DNA of 64,000 nt from Diploptera punctata (lineage: Eukaryota > Arthropoda > Insecta > Blattodea > Blaberidae). Positions 54,321 through 64,000 of the stretch are shown here, piece by piece. Numbering within the stretch: position 1 is the first letter of the stretch; each line of letters opens with the position of its first letter. The notes under the pieces are model-generated. The model was not told the DNA's origin, ran no database searches, and worked only from the letters and a program-made list of their open reading frames with translations. Location: NCBI GenBank assembly GCA_030220185.1, contig JASPKZ010007283.1:2158501-2222500 (forward strand), given 5' to 3'. The translations under genes were made by a program, and so were the position numbers.

Positions 54321-54996
54321 GGGTCCTTAGCAGAACTTAGTCACCGACTTAGAGTCGGGTCCACCCCCCCCCCGTCGTGGACGCGCGTGCTAAGAGTTAC
54401 CTAAGTGGGTTCAAGGAAGATGTCTCTGGTTCCCCTTAGGTCGGGTTAATGTCCGAGTTAAATGCGATAGCAGCTCAAAGGTACAGAAATAGAGGGGTAT
54501 CTTCGCATTATTTAGAAACTATTACATAAAAAATGATCATAGGGAGATATTAAGGCTGAAATTAGAAAATCAAACCTGTATTCTCATAATTGCCATCCAT
54601 AGGACATCTAAACAAATATCCATTAAAAGTAAATTATAGGAATTGAGAAGTATATAGCTGTATACTTAGAAAGGAAGAATTGCATTATATAAAAATTGCA
54701 AGTACATGTAAATAGATGCCCAATATTTATTTTGAGGATTTGGTGGCCAAAATCATATCAAACGAGGAATTATGGAATATATTATCGCAGTATGAGATAT
54801 GGAAAGAGATTAAATATCGCAAATGGAAATTGATTGTACACACTCTCAGACGAGAACTAGAGAGGGTGCGAAAGAAAGATCTGGAATGAAATGCATAAGA
54901 TTTTCCAGAAAAAGAGAAAGACTAAAAATTAGATGGCGCAACACTATAATAGCATAAATTTAAGAACAAGGGAAAAGTTTGAGTAAGTTAGGAGTA
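54321..54996. other. No recognised feature
   Basis: Starts with a C10 run at 54363-54372, then AT-rich DNA. May include the outermost 5' end of LINE-S. No gene. Confidence 0.4.
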
Positions 54997-55505
54997 ACTA
55001 ACTAACTCACTGGCACTATCGAACCCGTAGGTTCATGGCCGCGTGGACATAAGCTCTCCATATATCCCTATCCTGAGTCAATGTTTTCCAATCATCCCCT
55101 GTATAATTTACTTCCCTCAAATCATAGTAAATGTTATTCTCCCACGACATTCTTGGTTTACCAACTGGGCGTTTTCCCTCTGGTTTTCCTACAAGAAACT
55201 TCCATGCACGTCTTTTTTCATTCCCCATTCGTGCCACATGTTCTGCCCATAGCAGACTACGAGACTTAACTTTTATTATTATATTTGGCTTCCTATAAAA
55301 ACCATGCAATTCACTGCTATGCAGTCTTCTCCATTCACCTGTCTGTTCATCTCTCTTTGGTCCAAAAAATTTCCTAAGTACTTTATTCTCAAATACTCGT
55401 AATCTCCTTTCCTCCCTTAAAGTAAGAGTCCATGTTTCGCATCCATATAATATAACTGGTAGAATAATAGTTTTATATATTTTCAGTTTAACGTTTTTTG
55501 AAAGT
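54997..55505 (-). pseudogene. LINE-R copy, C-terminal 0.5 kb
   Basis: From the (AGTT)n tail at 54997 up to the position of KLKIYKTIILP near 55500. The minus-strand frame 55309-55016 encodes MHGFYRKPNIIIKVKSRSLL, WAEHVARMGNEKRRAWKFLV, GKPEGKRPVGKPRMSWENNI and VWRAYVHAAMNLRVR-like end (DIWRAYVHA). One codon insertion (KRRAW) compared with others. RT catalytic region absent. Confidence 0.9.
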
Positions 55506-56640
55506 CTGATGGCGTACTTTCGTAAATGCCCTATGATTCCAAGAGGAGTAACAAGAATTAAGACTACTACTTAAAGAATATAAACTGGCTAATCTCCTAC
55601 CTTCATTAAAAAATAAACTCTTGTCACGTAGACTTGAAATCCAATGGGCTTAGTTTCGGAACACGCCGCCGTTTGTAGACTAATGTAATTAGACATATAA
55701 TGTATTTAATATACGGCGTATACGAATTCACATTACACACTCTGATGATGTATAGTGGGGACCAAGAAAGTTACGTTAGCATAGGAACTAATTTCCGGAA
55801 ATGTATCGCTTTCCTGCTAAACACAAAATACCACAACACACATTGCTCTCTCTGAATCCTGCTGCTTGTCTGTGTCCACAAGAAGGGATCGATGTGACGA
55901 CCACCTACGTTAACACAAATTTGGTACCGCCCGTACCATGTTCTGGTAGACACCCTTCAATATCCTTCGCAGGCATAACTCGCGTCAATAAGTTTTATTA
56001 GGATGCCACAGGGGTCGCGTAAATCAAGGATTTCATTTGACCACACAGGCAGTATTCTAATCGGGCAAATCTCGGAGAACGTGCAGGGTCTCGTAAGAGA
56101 GTTGAACGTGTGTTGTAGTATTCTATGTGCAAGTACCGAGAAACGATACGTTTCCAGACATGAGTGCCCACTATTCTTCATCAAAATATGTAATGGGAAT
56201 TTAGTTACACACTGTATAAGTTATTTTATACTAATCTTTCTAACCCTCTGTCCTAACTGTACATATTGTTTTCTGTTTGTATTCGTTTACATGGAATAAA
56301 ATATTTTAATGATTGTATTTTTAGTCAGTAGAATGTTATAAGGTAAAAACTGTGATATCGAGAAGTTTTGACATTTACTACTCTCTGACTGTCGCGCCGT
56401 AACAATTACGTATAAAGTTGAAGTTGTTTTCTTGAATAGAATAATAAATTGACGTTTTGAAGACAGAGATAGCATTAACAAGTGGTTAATAAGTGAGGAG
56501 AGATTATTAAACCATCTCCATCAATTTGCAGAGAGTATACCTCTTATTTAACAGTCCTGGATAATTAATGACTCACAACTCTATACCTGTCAACGAAAAC
56601 AACATATATGTTCTCAGATCAATTGTAATTAAAATTACAA
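55506..56640. other. Unassigned DNA
   Basis: Less AT-rich at 55790-56180. Frames on both strands there (for example 55957-56184 minus, 56003-56299 plus) show no domain I recognise. A short possible LINE-R relic cannot be confirmed. Confidence 0.35.
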
Positions 56641-56648
56641 ACATAACA

Positions 56649-56650
56649 GC

Positions 56651-56703
<53 letters not shown>
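56649..56703. repeat. (AAT)n microsatellite
   Basis: About 18 uninterrupted units. Confidence 0.98.
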
Positions 56704-56704
<1 letters not shown>

Positions 56705-57320
56705 GAAAATGCCAATGAGGGGCTTTTTCCAGAAATGAATATCCTCACCTTTTGTAATTTGACAGGGAACGTAAAAAAAAACTTGTCAACCATATACAGC
56801 ATTCTCCGAAATGAAATATATTCTTGTAGATTTTCACCGCTTGTACGGGAATATGTTGATACACGCTTTTCTTTGAGGGTAATTACAGAATCAACATTGG
56901 AGATATTAAATTTTAACAGAAAAAAGGCCTATGGATTTTTAACTCTCGAAAGAAAAACAAAAACAAATTGTCTTTTAAAAATCTTTAATATAAGTTGCAT
57001 GAGTAGCGAAGTGCCACCTGATGAGTAAAATTATAATTAATACCACCAATCACATAAAATTATCAATTAAAGAACTAATTATATTAAATTAAAAGACAAT
57101 CTTGAGTAGGTACAATTGGATTTACGAAAGTTCGATGTAAAATATTGTGATGTTATATTTAGCCTATTACATTTTTATTGAAACATTTAGTTTAGCCAGC
57201 CATTATATATTACATACAGCATATATTGTCTCTCAAACATCGATTCGGCTCAGGTAAACTAGTTTGGATTAAAAAATATACTTTGGAGTTATTGAATTTT
57301 GAAATAAAGCTGCTCATATA
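56704..57320. other. Unassigned DNA
   Basis: A 97-codon plus-strand frame at 56735-57028 has no recognised motif (SILRNEIYSCRFSPLVREYV). Could be a decayed element or chance. Confidence 0.35.
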
Positions 57321-57324
57321 TGAT

Positions 57325-57685
57325 CACAAATAGAAATACAATGTATAAAAGAAATGCAGAGAAAAATTCTTATTTGAAGAAGTGACTGAATTGAAATACT
57401 TGGGGAAAATAATTACAAACAGCAACGAGGGGCAGAAAGAAATTAACAGAAGTTCAATTCTAAAACGGACTTTGGTAAACCTAAATTCTCTAAAAAAATT
57501 GCGCATTCAAAAAATAAATAAAAGTATTCTTCTTCTTCTTCACTTCCTGGTTTAGGTAAGAGTTGCCATTCTTCCAGCTATATAACATGGTTGCGCAACA
57601 TAGATTCGTTTCTTAAGGGAGGAAAAAATATTACGAGTATTTGAGAATAATGTTCTTTTATATAAAAATTAATTAAAGAGAGACG
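57325..57685 (+). pseudogene. LINE-R fragment, decayed
   Basis: In order: atcacaaatagaaatacaat, gaagtgactgaattgaaata (EVTELKYLGKIITNSNEGQK), gttgccattcttccagctat, gtatttgagaataatgttct and aaagagagacgaatag. It aligns with the RT-to-C-terminal part of LINE-R with indels. Confidence 0.75.
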
Positions 57686-58775
57686 AATAGTTAGTATCAA
57701 GATTTTTAATAGTACATTACGATGCAAGGTTGGGAAGTGGTATTTACAGAATCGAGGAAAATGTTTAAGCACCAAGCGATAGCGGGGAGGATAATTTACA
57801 GACAGCAGAAATTCTAGTCGCAGAACCTAGTACATTAGAGGTTGAAATGGCGATACAAAATTGAAGATTTATAAAACATCAGGTTGAGATGAGATCCCAG
57901 CAGAACTGTTCAAATCGGGGAGAAAATTTGTTGGACAAGATACGGCGGTTGCTTAGTATGATTTGGGGAAAAGAAGCTCTTTCAGATGAATGGAAAGAAT
58001 CGATTATCGTACCAATTTATAACAAAGGAGATAAAACTGTTTTGCAACAACTGCAGGGGCATCTCATTACTTTCAACTTCGTACAAAATTCTAACACATT
58101 AGCAGACTTACTCTACATATTGATGACATTCTAGGAGATCATCAATGTGGATTTAGAAGAAACAGGTCTACAACAGATCAGATTTTTAGTACAAGACAGA
58201 TTTTAGAAACGAAATGGGAATATGATGGTAATGTACAATAACTATATGTAGACTTCAAAAAAGCATATGATTCAATTAAGAGGGATAAGTTATATAGTAT
58301 CCTGCTGGAATTCGGAATTCCTAAAAGTTAGTTACTCTTATACGAATGCGTCTAAATGGCACAAAGAGTAGGGTTGCGTGTAGGCAAATAGTTTTCGGAC
58401 ATGTTTGAAATCCAGAATGGTTGAAGCAAGGATATTTACTATCTCCTCCACTATTTAATTTTGTATTAGAGCATGCCATCAAATCTGTAGAGGATGAAGA
58501 AGGCGAACAACTCAATGGTATTAATAAGCGGTTAGTTTATGCTGATGATGTAGTACTATTGATCGATAGCGAGGAGATACTAAAGGACAACACGTACACT
58601 CTTAGACAAAAAAAAAATGAGTCATCTCTTGATTCTTTCAACCGATCGGGGAACTTCGTGAGCTCTCGCAGAAGCCTTATTCACATTAACACGTTTTCAA
58701 TAATTGTACTGTGGTGTTTGCTAGTTAACGTAGTGCACACTCAAGTAACATAAAAGAGAGAGCTTGCCTTTGTGT

Positions 58776-58848
58776 GTTTCCGTGGTCGAGCGGTTTAACA
58801 CACAACATCTGCGTTCGTAACCTGACGGGTTTGATTCCCGTTCTACTA
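58776..58848 (+). pseudogene. tRNA-like sequence (Leu/Ser type), non-functional
   Basis: cgtggtcgagcggtttaaca gives an A box, and acgggtttgattcccgt forms a perfect T stem-loop with a B box. The acceptor strands (gtttccg and tctacta) do not pair and no clean anticodon arm forms. A T9 run follows and could terminate Pol III. Most likely a SINE head or captured tRNA pseudogene, 180 bp inside the left end of the Tc1-type element. Confidence 0.7.
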
Positions 58849-59067
58849 TTTTTTTTTACTGAATGTTAGGATAGCATTTCGCCTGTAATATAGTTTCATA
58901 TTTAATTTTATATTTGAGTTTTATGGCTTTAATGCACACACAAAACACATAAATGAAAACCTTCTAATAATTAAATGAAGAAAGGAAAAATATCTTCTAA
59001 AATGAAAAACTTTAACAAAAACAAAATCAATATCGGGTGTATGAATCCTCAGCATCTATTGCCGCCC

Positions 59068-59295
59068 TCAATCTGCGGGGCATTGATGCACAAAATGTCT
59101 ACAGGCACGTGGACAATCGGCTAGAGCATCCCAGGCGTCTTGAATTTGTGCCCATAAGCCATCTTTCGTTTTTCGTGCATCTGCAGGCCAATTAGAGTTC
59201 ATCTCTATTTTCATCTTAGCCCATACATTTTCGATTGGATTCAACCTGGTGAATAGCGAAATTTGATTTGCTTTCTCATTTAACAAAGAAATCAA
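59068..59295 (-). pseudogene. Tc1-type transposase C-terminal relic
   Basis: The minus-strand frame has RLNPIENVWAKMKIEMNSNW, then WAQIQDAWDALADCPRACRH. LNPIENVW holds the third catalytic residue (Glu) of the DD34E triad, and the following W-x-x-L segment is the usual C-terminus of Tc1 transposases. The first two catalytic Asp blocks are absent. It lies within the TIRs of the 2.34-kb element and reads toward its left end, so it probably is what remains of that element's own transposase. Confidence 0.85.
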
Positions 59296-59598
59296 ATTTC
59301 GCTAAACATATTTCAGAAAGCGGCCACAGTTTCAACAATATCGATAATACAATGTAAATTATACACAGAGAAAACAACAGACACAAAGTTAACATTTTAC
59401 AAGAAATCGAAATTATCAAGAAGGCCAAGAATACAAACATTCTCAACGAAAATGTGCCTAATAAGCAAAACCCTCTATTAGACATACAGTTAATTCAATA
59501 CTACTACAACAACTCCAGAAGATGAAGCATGCATCGAAAAGCCTAGAGTGAAATCAACGAAAATTTTAGATAGTTGAGGAAGACGGTAGTATAAAAGG

Positions 59599-60568
59599 TA
59601 AAAATAAACAGTTTAAACAAACTAAAACAACACGCTTTATTAGAAAACCGAACTAACAAATGAAAAATAATTTTATTTTCCAAAACGCATGGGATAAAAT
59701 TAAAGTGGTCAACAAAAAAATAATCTCCAACACATCTAGAATAAAACTAGAGTTATCTACAAAAACAATAATTTTAATATCAAAAGCGTGGGGTGCTCTA
59801 TATCAATTAATACTTATATTTGATAATAAACAGATATTGGTAAACGTAATGTCTCTAAGAAGAAAACGTAAAAACCATAAAAATCACCCAACGCTTTTGA
59901 TGGTAAAATTATTTTTTTGTAGATAACTCTAGTTTTATTCTAGATGTGTTAGAGATGATTTTTTTGTTGACCACTTTAATTTTTTTTGCCAAGCGTGTTG
60001 GAAATTAAAATACTTTTTTTATTTTTTAGTTCGGTTTTCTAATAAACCGTGTTGTTTTAGTTTTTTAAAATATTATTTATTCTTTTATTTTTTAGTTTGG
60101 TTATCTAATAAAGCATGTTGTTTCAGTTGTTTAAACTATTATTTATTTATTTTTATTTTTAGTTTAATTGATTGTCATAAACCGGAATCCCATGAAAATT
60201 TAATTGCTTAATACTTTTCTAAAAAAACCTCCGGCCCGGATTTAAACCAGCGACCTATTGATTGCTGAAATCATATACCACTACAGTCCACCGCTCTACT
60301 AACTGAGCTCTTACAACGATTGACTAAAAAGTCGATAAATCCACAACCTATTACACGGGGTTTTGTTTTTTATTTTCCGATGATTGTGGCCAGGATTTTA
60401 GAAAAAAAATGAAAGTATTGTATTGCCATGGGTCCTTTACAAGTATACAAAGTTTCAAGTCGATCCAATGTTTATAAGTGGATGAAAATCGTGTTCAAGG
60501 ATTCCGTTACATAGATACAGGTTCGTTACATAGACAGATACAGGTCAAGCTAATATAAAACGTGTAAA
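59599..60568. repeat. Composite repeat F, copy 2
   Basis: Collinear with 26106-27032. Its foldback (59599 to about 60150) is longer: an extra pair of ~65-bp arms (about 59700-59768 and 59922-59990, core aataaaactagagttatcta and its complement) lies between the outer arms and the inner accatcaaaagcgttg stem. The right outer arm is also duplicated (60028-60070 and 60093-60145). Then come the tRNA-Tyr-like part and a single body unit ending aagctaatataaaacgtgta. Confidence 0.88.
60229..60318 (-). pseudogene. tRNA-Tyr-like sequence with intron, anticodon GTA kept
   Basis: The minus strand reads gagctcagttagtagagcgg, gtggactgtagtggtatatg (anticodon GTA followed by an intron-like insert), then aataggtcgctggtttaaat. 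This matches the layout of eukaryotic tRNA-Tyr, whose genes carry an intron after position 37. The acceptor stem is not complementary and the T stem is imperfect, so it is a derived pseudogene inside repeat F. A and B boxes remain. Confidence 0.8.
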
Positions 60569-60704
60569 AATATATAATTTAACATTGTTATAACCTCAAC
60601 GGTATAAAACAATTATGAACCTAAAAAGTATAGATTAATTTAAATGTCAAAATAAAATGTATTTAATTCATAAAACGTTTTAATACAAATATCACGAAAA
60701 AAAA

Positions 60705-60788
60705 CTGCGTAATTGAAGACGCGAACCTGCGATCTTCACTAACAGAAACAGTGACCGCGTTCTTTACCGCTGAGCTATCGGGACACGT
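60705..60788 (-). pseudogene. tRNA-like sequence, non-functional
   Basis: Minus strand: gtcccgatagctcagcggta (A box), aagatcgcaggttcgcgtct (B box). T-stem pairing is broken and the acceptor stem does not close. It sits 150 bp inside the right end of the Tc1-type element, mirrored to the tRNA-like sequence at the left end. Confidence 0.72.
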
Positions 60789-61715
60789 AGAAGAGTCTTC
60801 AGTTCATGCCACATAACACAGTAGCTCAGGGACTGCACAATTATGACTAGTTTCCTAGTTTGAACCCAGCGCTGTGCCGAGTATGACTTTGAAGAAATGT
60901 GCGTTCAAGAGATGATTCCTTTTTTTTTTGTCGAAGGGTGTACACACTATTGAGTAACACTAAGAAATTAGGACTGGAAGTGCATATCAGTAAAACTAAA
61001 TATATGGTCACACGTAGAAATACATTATATAATGGAAATGGACAGCTAATGAGGAATGAGGGAAATTTTGAGGAAGTGGCTGAATTCAAATGCCTAGGAA
61101 CAATAATCGCAAATAAGAATGATATGCACAAAGAATTAAACATATACTCATTTCTGGAAATGCGTGTGCTATTATGCAATCACAGAGACTTTTGATGTCC
61201 CAACTCCTTTCAAAAAATTTTAAACTGAAAATATATAAACCTATTATTCTACCAGTTATATTATTTGGATGTGAAACATGGACACCTTACTTTAAGGGAG
61301 GAAAGAAACTTACGAGTGGTTTGAGAATGAAGTACTTAGGAAAATGTTTGGACCAAAGAGAGACGAACAGACAGGAGAATAGAGAAGCCTACATATCAAT
61401 GAATTACATGGTTTTTATAGGAAGCCAGATATAATAAGAACAGTTAAGTCTCGTTGACTGCGATGGGCAGGACATATGGCACGTATAGGGAATGAAAAAC
61501 GTGCGTGGAAGCTTCTTGTTGGGAAACCAGAGGGAAAAGGCCCAGTTGGTAGAACAAGAATGAAGTGGGAGAATAACATTAACTATGATTTGAGGGAAGT
61601 AGATTATACAGGAAATGATTGGAAAATATTGGCTCAGAATAGGTATGTATGGAGCTCTTATGTCCGCGCGAACCCTGAACTTACGGGATCGATAGTGCCA
61701 GTGAGAATGTAAGTA

Positions 61716-62202
61716 AAATATATCTATGTTGGAATTATGTTCGTTCATTATAAACAATAGAGTAACGTTAACAGAGTAGGCAATTTTTTACTAGTTGAAA
61801 GTACAGGAGGCCGTGAGACCTTTATCATTGATAAAAGGACAGCAAGTGCGTATTTATTGTTTTATATTGTTTCAAATAAAGTTCAGTGCATTTTTAATGC
61901 AGTGATTTGTTTCGTATAATGTATATTAACATTACCTTTTGGATATTTTTTGTTTATACATTGTACGTAGTATACATAGAGAGCAATGGTTTTAATGTAA
62001 TATTACAGTAAATGTAATATTACAGTATAGTTATTTAAATGTAAATGTAATATTACAGGATAGTTATTTAGGTTGGCAATCCCGAAATATAGGAAGTTGA
62101 ACTTTCAATCATGGTCGCCATTGCTGTAAGTACGACAACACACACTATCGCGCAAAAAATACATTACGTAACTCCGTTATGGTCACTGTGTAATTGTACA
62201 AC
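61716..62202. other. No recognised feature
   Basis: AT-rich; tgtaatattacag repeats three times near 61996-62060 as short direct repeats. No gene. Confidence 0.45.
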
Positions 62203-63045
62203 AGTACCGTAGAACGGGGTTACTTTGACTCGAGGGGTAACTTTGACAGAATTGGAGCTTCTTTGACATTTTAAATTTCTTGCGTGTTTTGGGCTATTTT
62301 GACAACAATTCAATGATGTAGACATTTCCTTGAAGGCGCACGAATAATTAAGTTGTTTTAAAAGAGGATGTTAATTGTTGGAGACACATCTGTGTCACTT
62401 TCAACAACAATGAATTCCCAGCAAGGATAAAATTGTGATTTTCGGTTTTACAGGGGTAAGGACTGGATTTTTTGTGTAAGTTGCAAGCTCTGGGACTGTG
62501 GTATGTGTAACAGTGGATCCAACAATTCTCAATATGAATGTGAACTATGTGAAGATGAGATGTGAAAATCTGTTTATTTCTACTGTTTTTCAAAAAGTAA
62601 TGTTTTCTAATTAATTCCTGATTGTCTAACTACAACAATTATATAATTTTTGTGTTCTGTTGCGTGACAGAATTGATAAAGTAGTTTAAGTTTATTTTGT
62701 CAAATACGGTTATAAAAACATTTGTAGTAAAGTTGTTTACAATAACAATATGTATAAACAGATAAATTGGTGTCAAAGTGGTACCTACAGTGGGTCTACT
62801 TTGAAAAATAGTGAAATAAAATGTGATGTCAAAGGAGCCCCAGCACATGGGCAAAACAGGCCTAAACAAAACGCATTGTTGTCCTACTATGTTTTTATTT
62901 GAGGAGAACAGTACCAAATGGGATTTGTTGTCTAAGGTTCAATTGGTACAATAAATCATGCATTCAATTTTTTCGGCATAAATCATACGAGTTAGACCTT
63001 AAAAACCTTAAAAAATATGTCAAAGTAGCCCCGTTTTACGGTACT
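62203..63045. mobile_element. TIR DNA element (843 bp), no transposase
   Basis: agtaccgtagaacggggtta at the left and the complement of the right end match at 25 of 27 bases (62203-62229 and 63019-63045). The word actttgac recurs just inside both ends. The interior is non-coding. The target duplication is not evident. A non-autonomous DNA transposon, family not named. Confidence 0.85.
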
Positions 63046-63199
63046 TGATATCTCAGTCGTCCTCAACAATTTGCAGTGTTGTCTTATAGGAGGCTTTCGA
63101 TAACTTAAGTATCATCTTCTGCTTTCATTTTGAATAGTTAGTAGAGCAGAGAAAATTACATAATATTGAGCTTCATGATCATAATGGGCAAACAGATGT
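63046..63199. other. No recognised feature
   Basis: Short stretch between the TIR element and a LINE-R relic. Confidence 0.4.
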
Positions 63200-63445
63200 A
63201 GTAAAAACACGTAGTTTTCGTAGTCTACGGTGGATATTACATTTGGGGAATGAACTAGGAGCATGAAAACGCCCAGGATGTAGTCCAAGATTGTGATGAG
63301 AGTGTAACTTAACCCTGACTTGAGGGAGATGAATTATACAGAAAATGATTAGAAAACATTAGCTTAAGATAGGGATGTAGGGCGAGATTATATCCTCGTG
63401 ACTATGAACCTCAGGGTTCTATAGTGCCTGTGAGGTAGTTTGTTA
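63200..63445 (+). pseudogene. LINE-R 3' relic, decayed
   Basis: gtctacggtggatattacat, gaatgaactaggagcatgaa, gacttgagggagatgaatta, gatagggatgtagggcgaga and gttctatagtgcctgtgagg follow the LINE-R 3' order. No open frame. Confidence 0.8.
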
Positions 63446-63684
63446 ATAGCAATACTAATAACAGTAATTATAATTAATCATTCAAAATGTACAAGAAGTC
63501 TTGCGAACTACATATACATACGGTATATGTTGTTAACAAGATGGAAAACAAAATTCTAAAGATAAAATGTTGAAAAATAATAGTAGTTATTAAATTTCAA
63601 ACTGAATAATCAATTCTTCCACTTCTTCTTCTTCTTCTTCACGGTTTAGGCTTTTTGCTAGCCTGTTCCGGCTCCAAATTGCTG
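63446..63684. other. No recognised feature
   Basis: Contains a TTC run near 63618-63640 (cttcttcttcttcttc) and a ggtttaggctttttgctagc segment that may be a LINE tail of another family. Confidence 0.35.
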
Positions 63685-64000
63685 CAATTACTTACTCACT
63701 GGCACTATCGAACCCGTAGGTTCATAGCCGCGCGGACATAAGCTCTCCATACATCCCTATCCTGAGCCAATGCTCGAATCATTCCCTGTATAATCTACTT
63801 CCCTCAAATCATAGTTAATGTTATTCTCCCACATCATTCATGGTCTACCAACTGGGCGTTTTCCCTCTGGCTTTCCTACAAGAAGCTTCCATGCAATTCT
63901 TTCATTTCCCATACGTGCAACATGTCCTGCCCACCGCAGTCTACGAGAATTAACTGTTATTATTATATCTAGCTTCCTATAAAGACCATGTAGTTCATTG
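63685..64000 (-). pseudogene. LINE-R copy, continues past the window end
   Basis: Minus strand from the (AGTA)n tail (ttactcactggcactatcga) through the VWRAYVRAAMN, GKPEGKRPVGRP and HVARMGN region, to acatg/aactac at the last base. Close to the 21.3-kb copy. The rest lies outside the window. Confidence 0.92.

Larger units (their letters stand above)
58597..60940 (-). mobile_element. Tc1/mariner-type composite element, 2344 bp
   Basis: The ends cactcttagacaaaaaaaaa and the complement of the right end (cacccttcgacaaaaaaaaa) match over about 36 bp, through atcatctcttga, with four or five mismatches. TA borders at 58595-58596 and 60941-60942. The LINE-R empty site confirms the cut point. Inside: tRNA-like sequence (+), transposase C-terminal relic (-), composite repeat F with its foldback and tRNA-Tyr-like part, and a third tRNA-like sequence (-). 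Confidence 0.87.
57785..61715 (+). mobile_element. LINE-R copy split by a 2.34-kb Tc1-type element
   Basis: The left part 57785-58596 and right part 60941-61715 are collinear with the 32.9-34.55 kb copy and join exactly at the TA target of the inserted element. The left part has WKESIIVPIYNKGDK and the palm box RLVYADDVVLLIDSEE. The right part has KLGLEVHISKTKYMV, EFKCLGTIIANKNDMHK, WKLLVGKPEGKGPVGRTRMK and ends gatagtgccagtgagaatgt. Many frameshifts, so inactive. Confidence 0.93.

Noticed and set aside
55771..56299. Possible host exon in a less AT-rich stretch
   Set aside because: Frames on both strands are short, have no recognisable domain and no clear splice pattern; left as unassigned.
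58776..58848. Functional tRNA gene
   Set aside because: Acceptor stems do not pair and no proper anticodon arm forms, although the T arm and Pol III boxes are good.
60229..60318. Functional tRNA-Tyr gene
   Set aside because: The anticodon GTA and intron layout are present, but the acceptor stem is not complementary and the sequence is embedded in a repeat with a decayed sister copy.

Overview
The window reads as AT-rich, repeat-dense intergenic DNA from a large animal genome. The best guess is an insect, and a cockroach-type genome in particular. That guess rests on recognising the C-terminal signatures of the LINE reverse transcriptases and the many young-looking Tc1/mariner, SINE and foldback copies; it is inference, not proof. 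I found no host gene with a convincing start, exon structure or conserved domain. Every open frame I could interpret belongs to a transposable element or is a shadow of one.

Main repeat families (names are mine). LINE-R: endonuclease/reverse-transcriptase element ending in (AGTN)n; longest copy 32437-34555, other copies or fragments at 4.5, 8.7, 9.3, 10.5-12.35, 21.3-22.5, 35.3-36.1, 36.7-38.4, 40.6, 55.0-55.5, 57.3, 57.8-61.7 (split), 63.2 and 63.7-64 kb. LINE-S: ends in (ATG)n or (GAA)n; copies at 7.76-8.6, 14.2-15.0 and a near full-length copy at 51.1-54.3 kb. LINE-T: ends in (GAT)n; copies at 1.8-3.06, 5.5-5.8 and 19.1-20.0 kb. SINE-A: tRNA-derived, about 10 copies with two alternative 3' halves. 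SINE-C, SINE-D and SINE-E are other tRNA-derived families. Family M: seven copies of a 0.45-1 kb element ending in a hairpin. Family W: tandemly repeated units. Several foldback or TIR DNA elements are also present.

Layout. 0-13.3 kb: a perfect 60-bp inverted repeat, nested LINE/SINE insertions, a foldback hairpin at 7.4 kb, and three TIR elements between 9.8 and 13.3 kb. 13.8-16.1 kb: two adjacent family M copies, one split by a LINE-S and one by a SINE-C. 19-24.9 kb: LINE-T, SINE-A, LINE-R, W tandem repeats and the 3' end of a BEL/Pao retroelement. 25.8-28.0 kb: a TTAA-flanked region holding a foldback and a tRNA-Tyr-like sequence. 28.1-29.65 kb: a nearly intact Tc1-like transposon with perfect 27-bp ends. 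31-38.4 kb: SINE-A and the best LINE-R copies. 38.7-50.7 kb: M and W copies, SINE-C, and SINE-A copies embedded in (TA)n. 51-54.3 kb: the fullest LINE-S. 57.8-61.7 kb: a LINE-R copy split by a 2.34-kb Tc1-type element that itself contains three tRNA-like sequences and a long foldback.

The elements do not form a pathway. They record successive nested insertions, and several target-site duplications can be read exactly because a homologous uninterrupted copy lies in the same window. The most unusual structures are the composite Tc1-type element with tRNA-like genes, the paired foldback/tRNA-Tyr repeats at 26-27 and 59.6-60.6 kb, the modular SINE-A, and family M with its promoter-like start and hairpin end.
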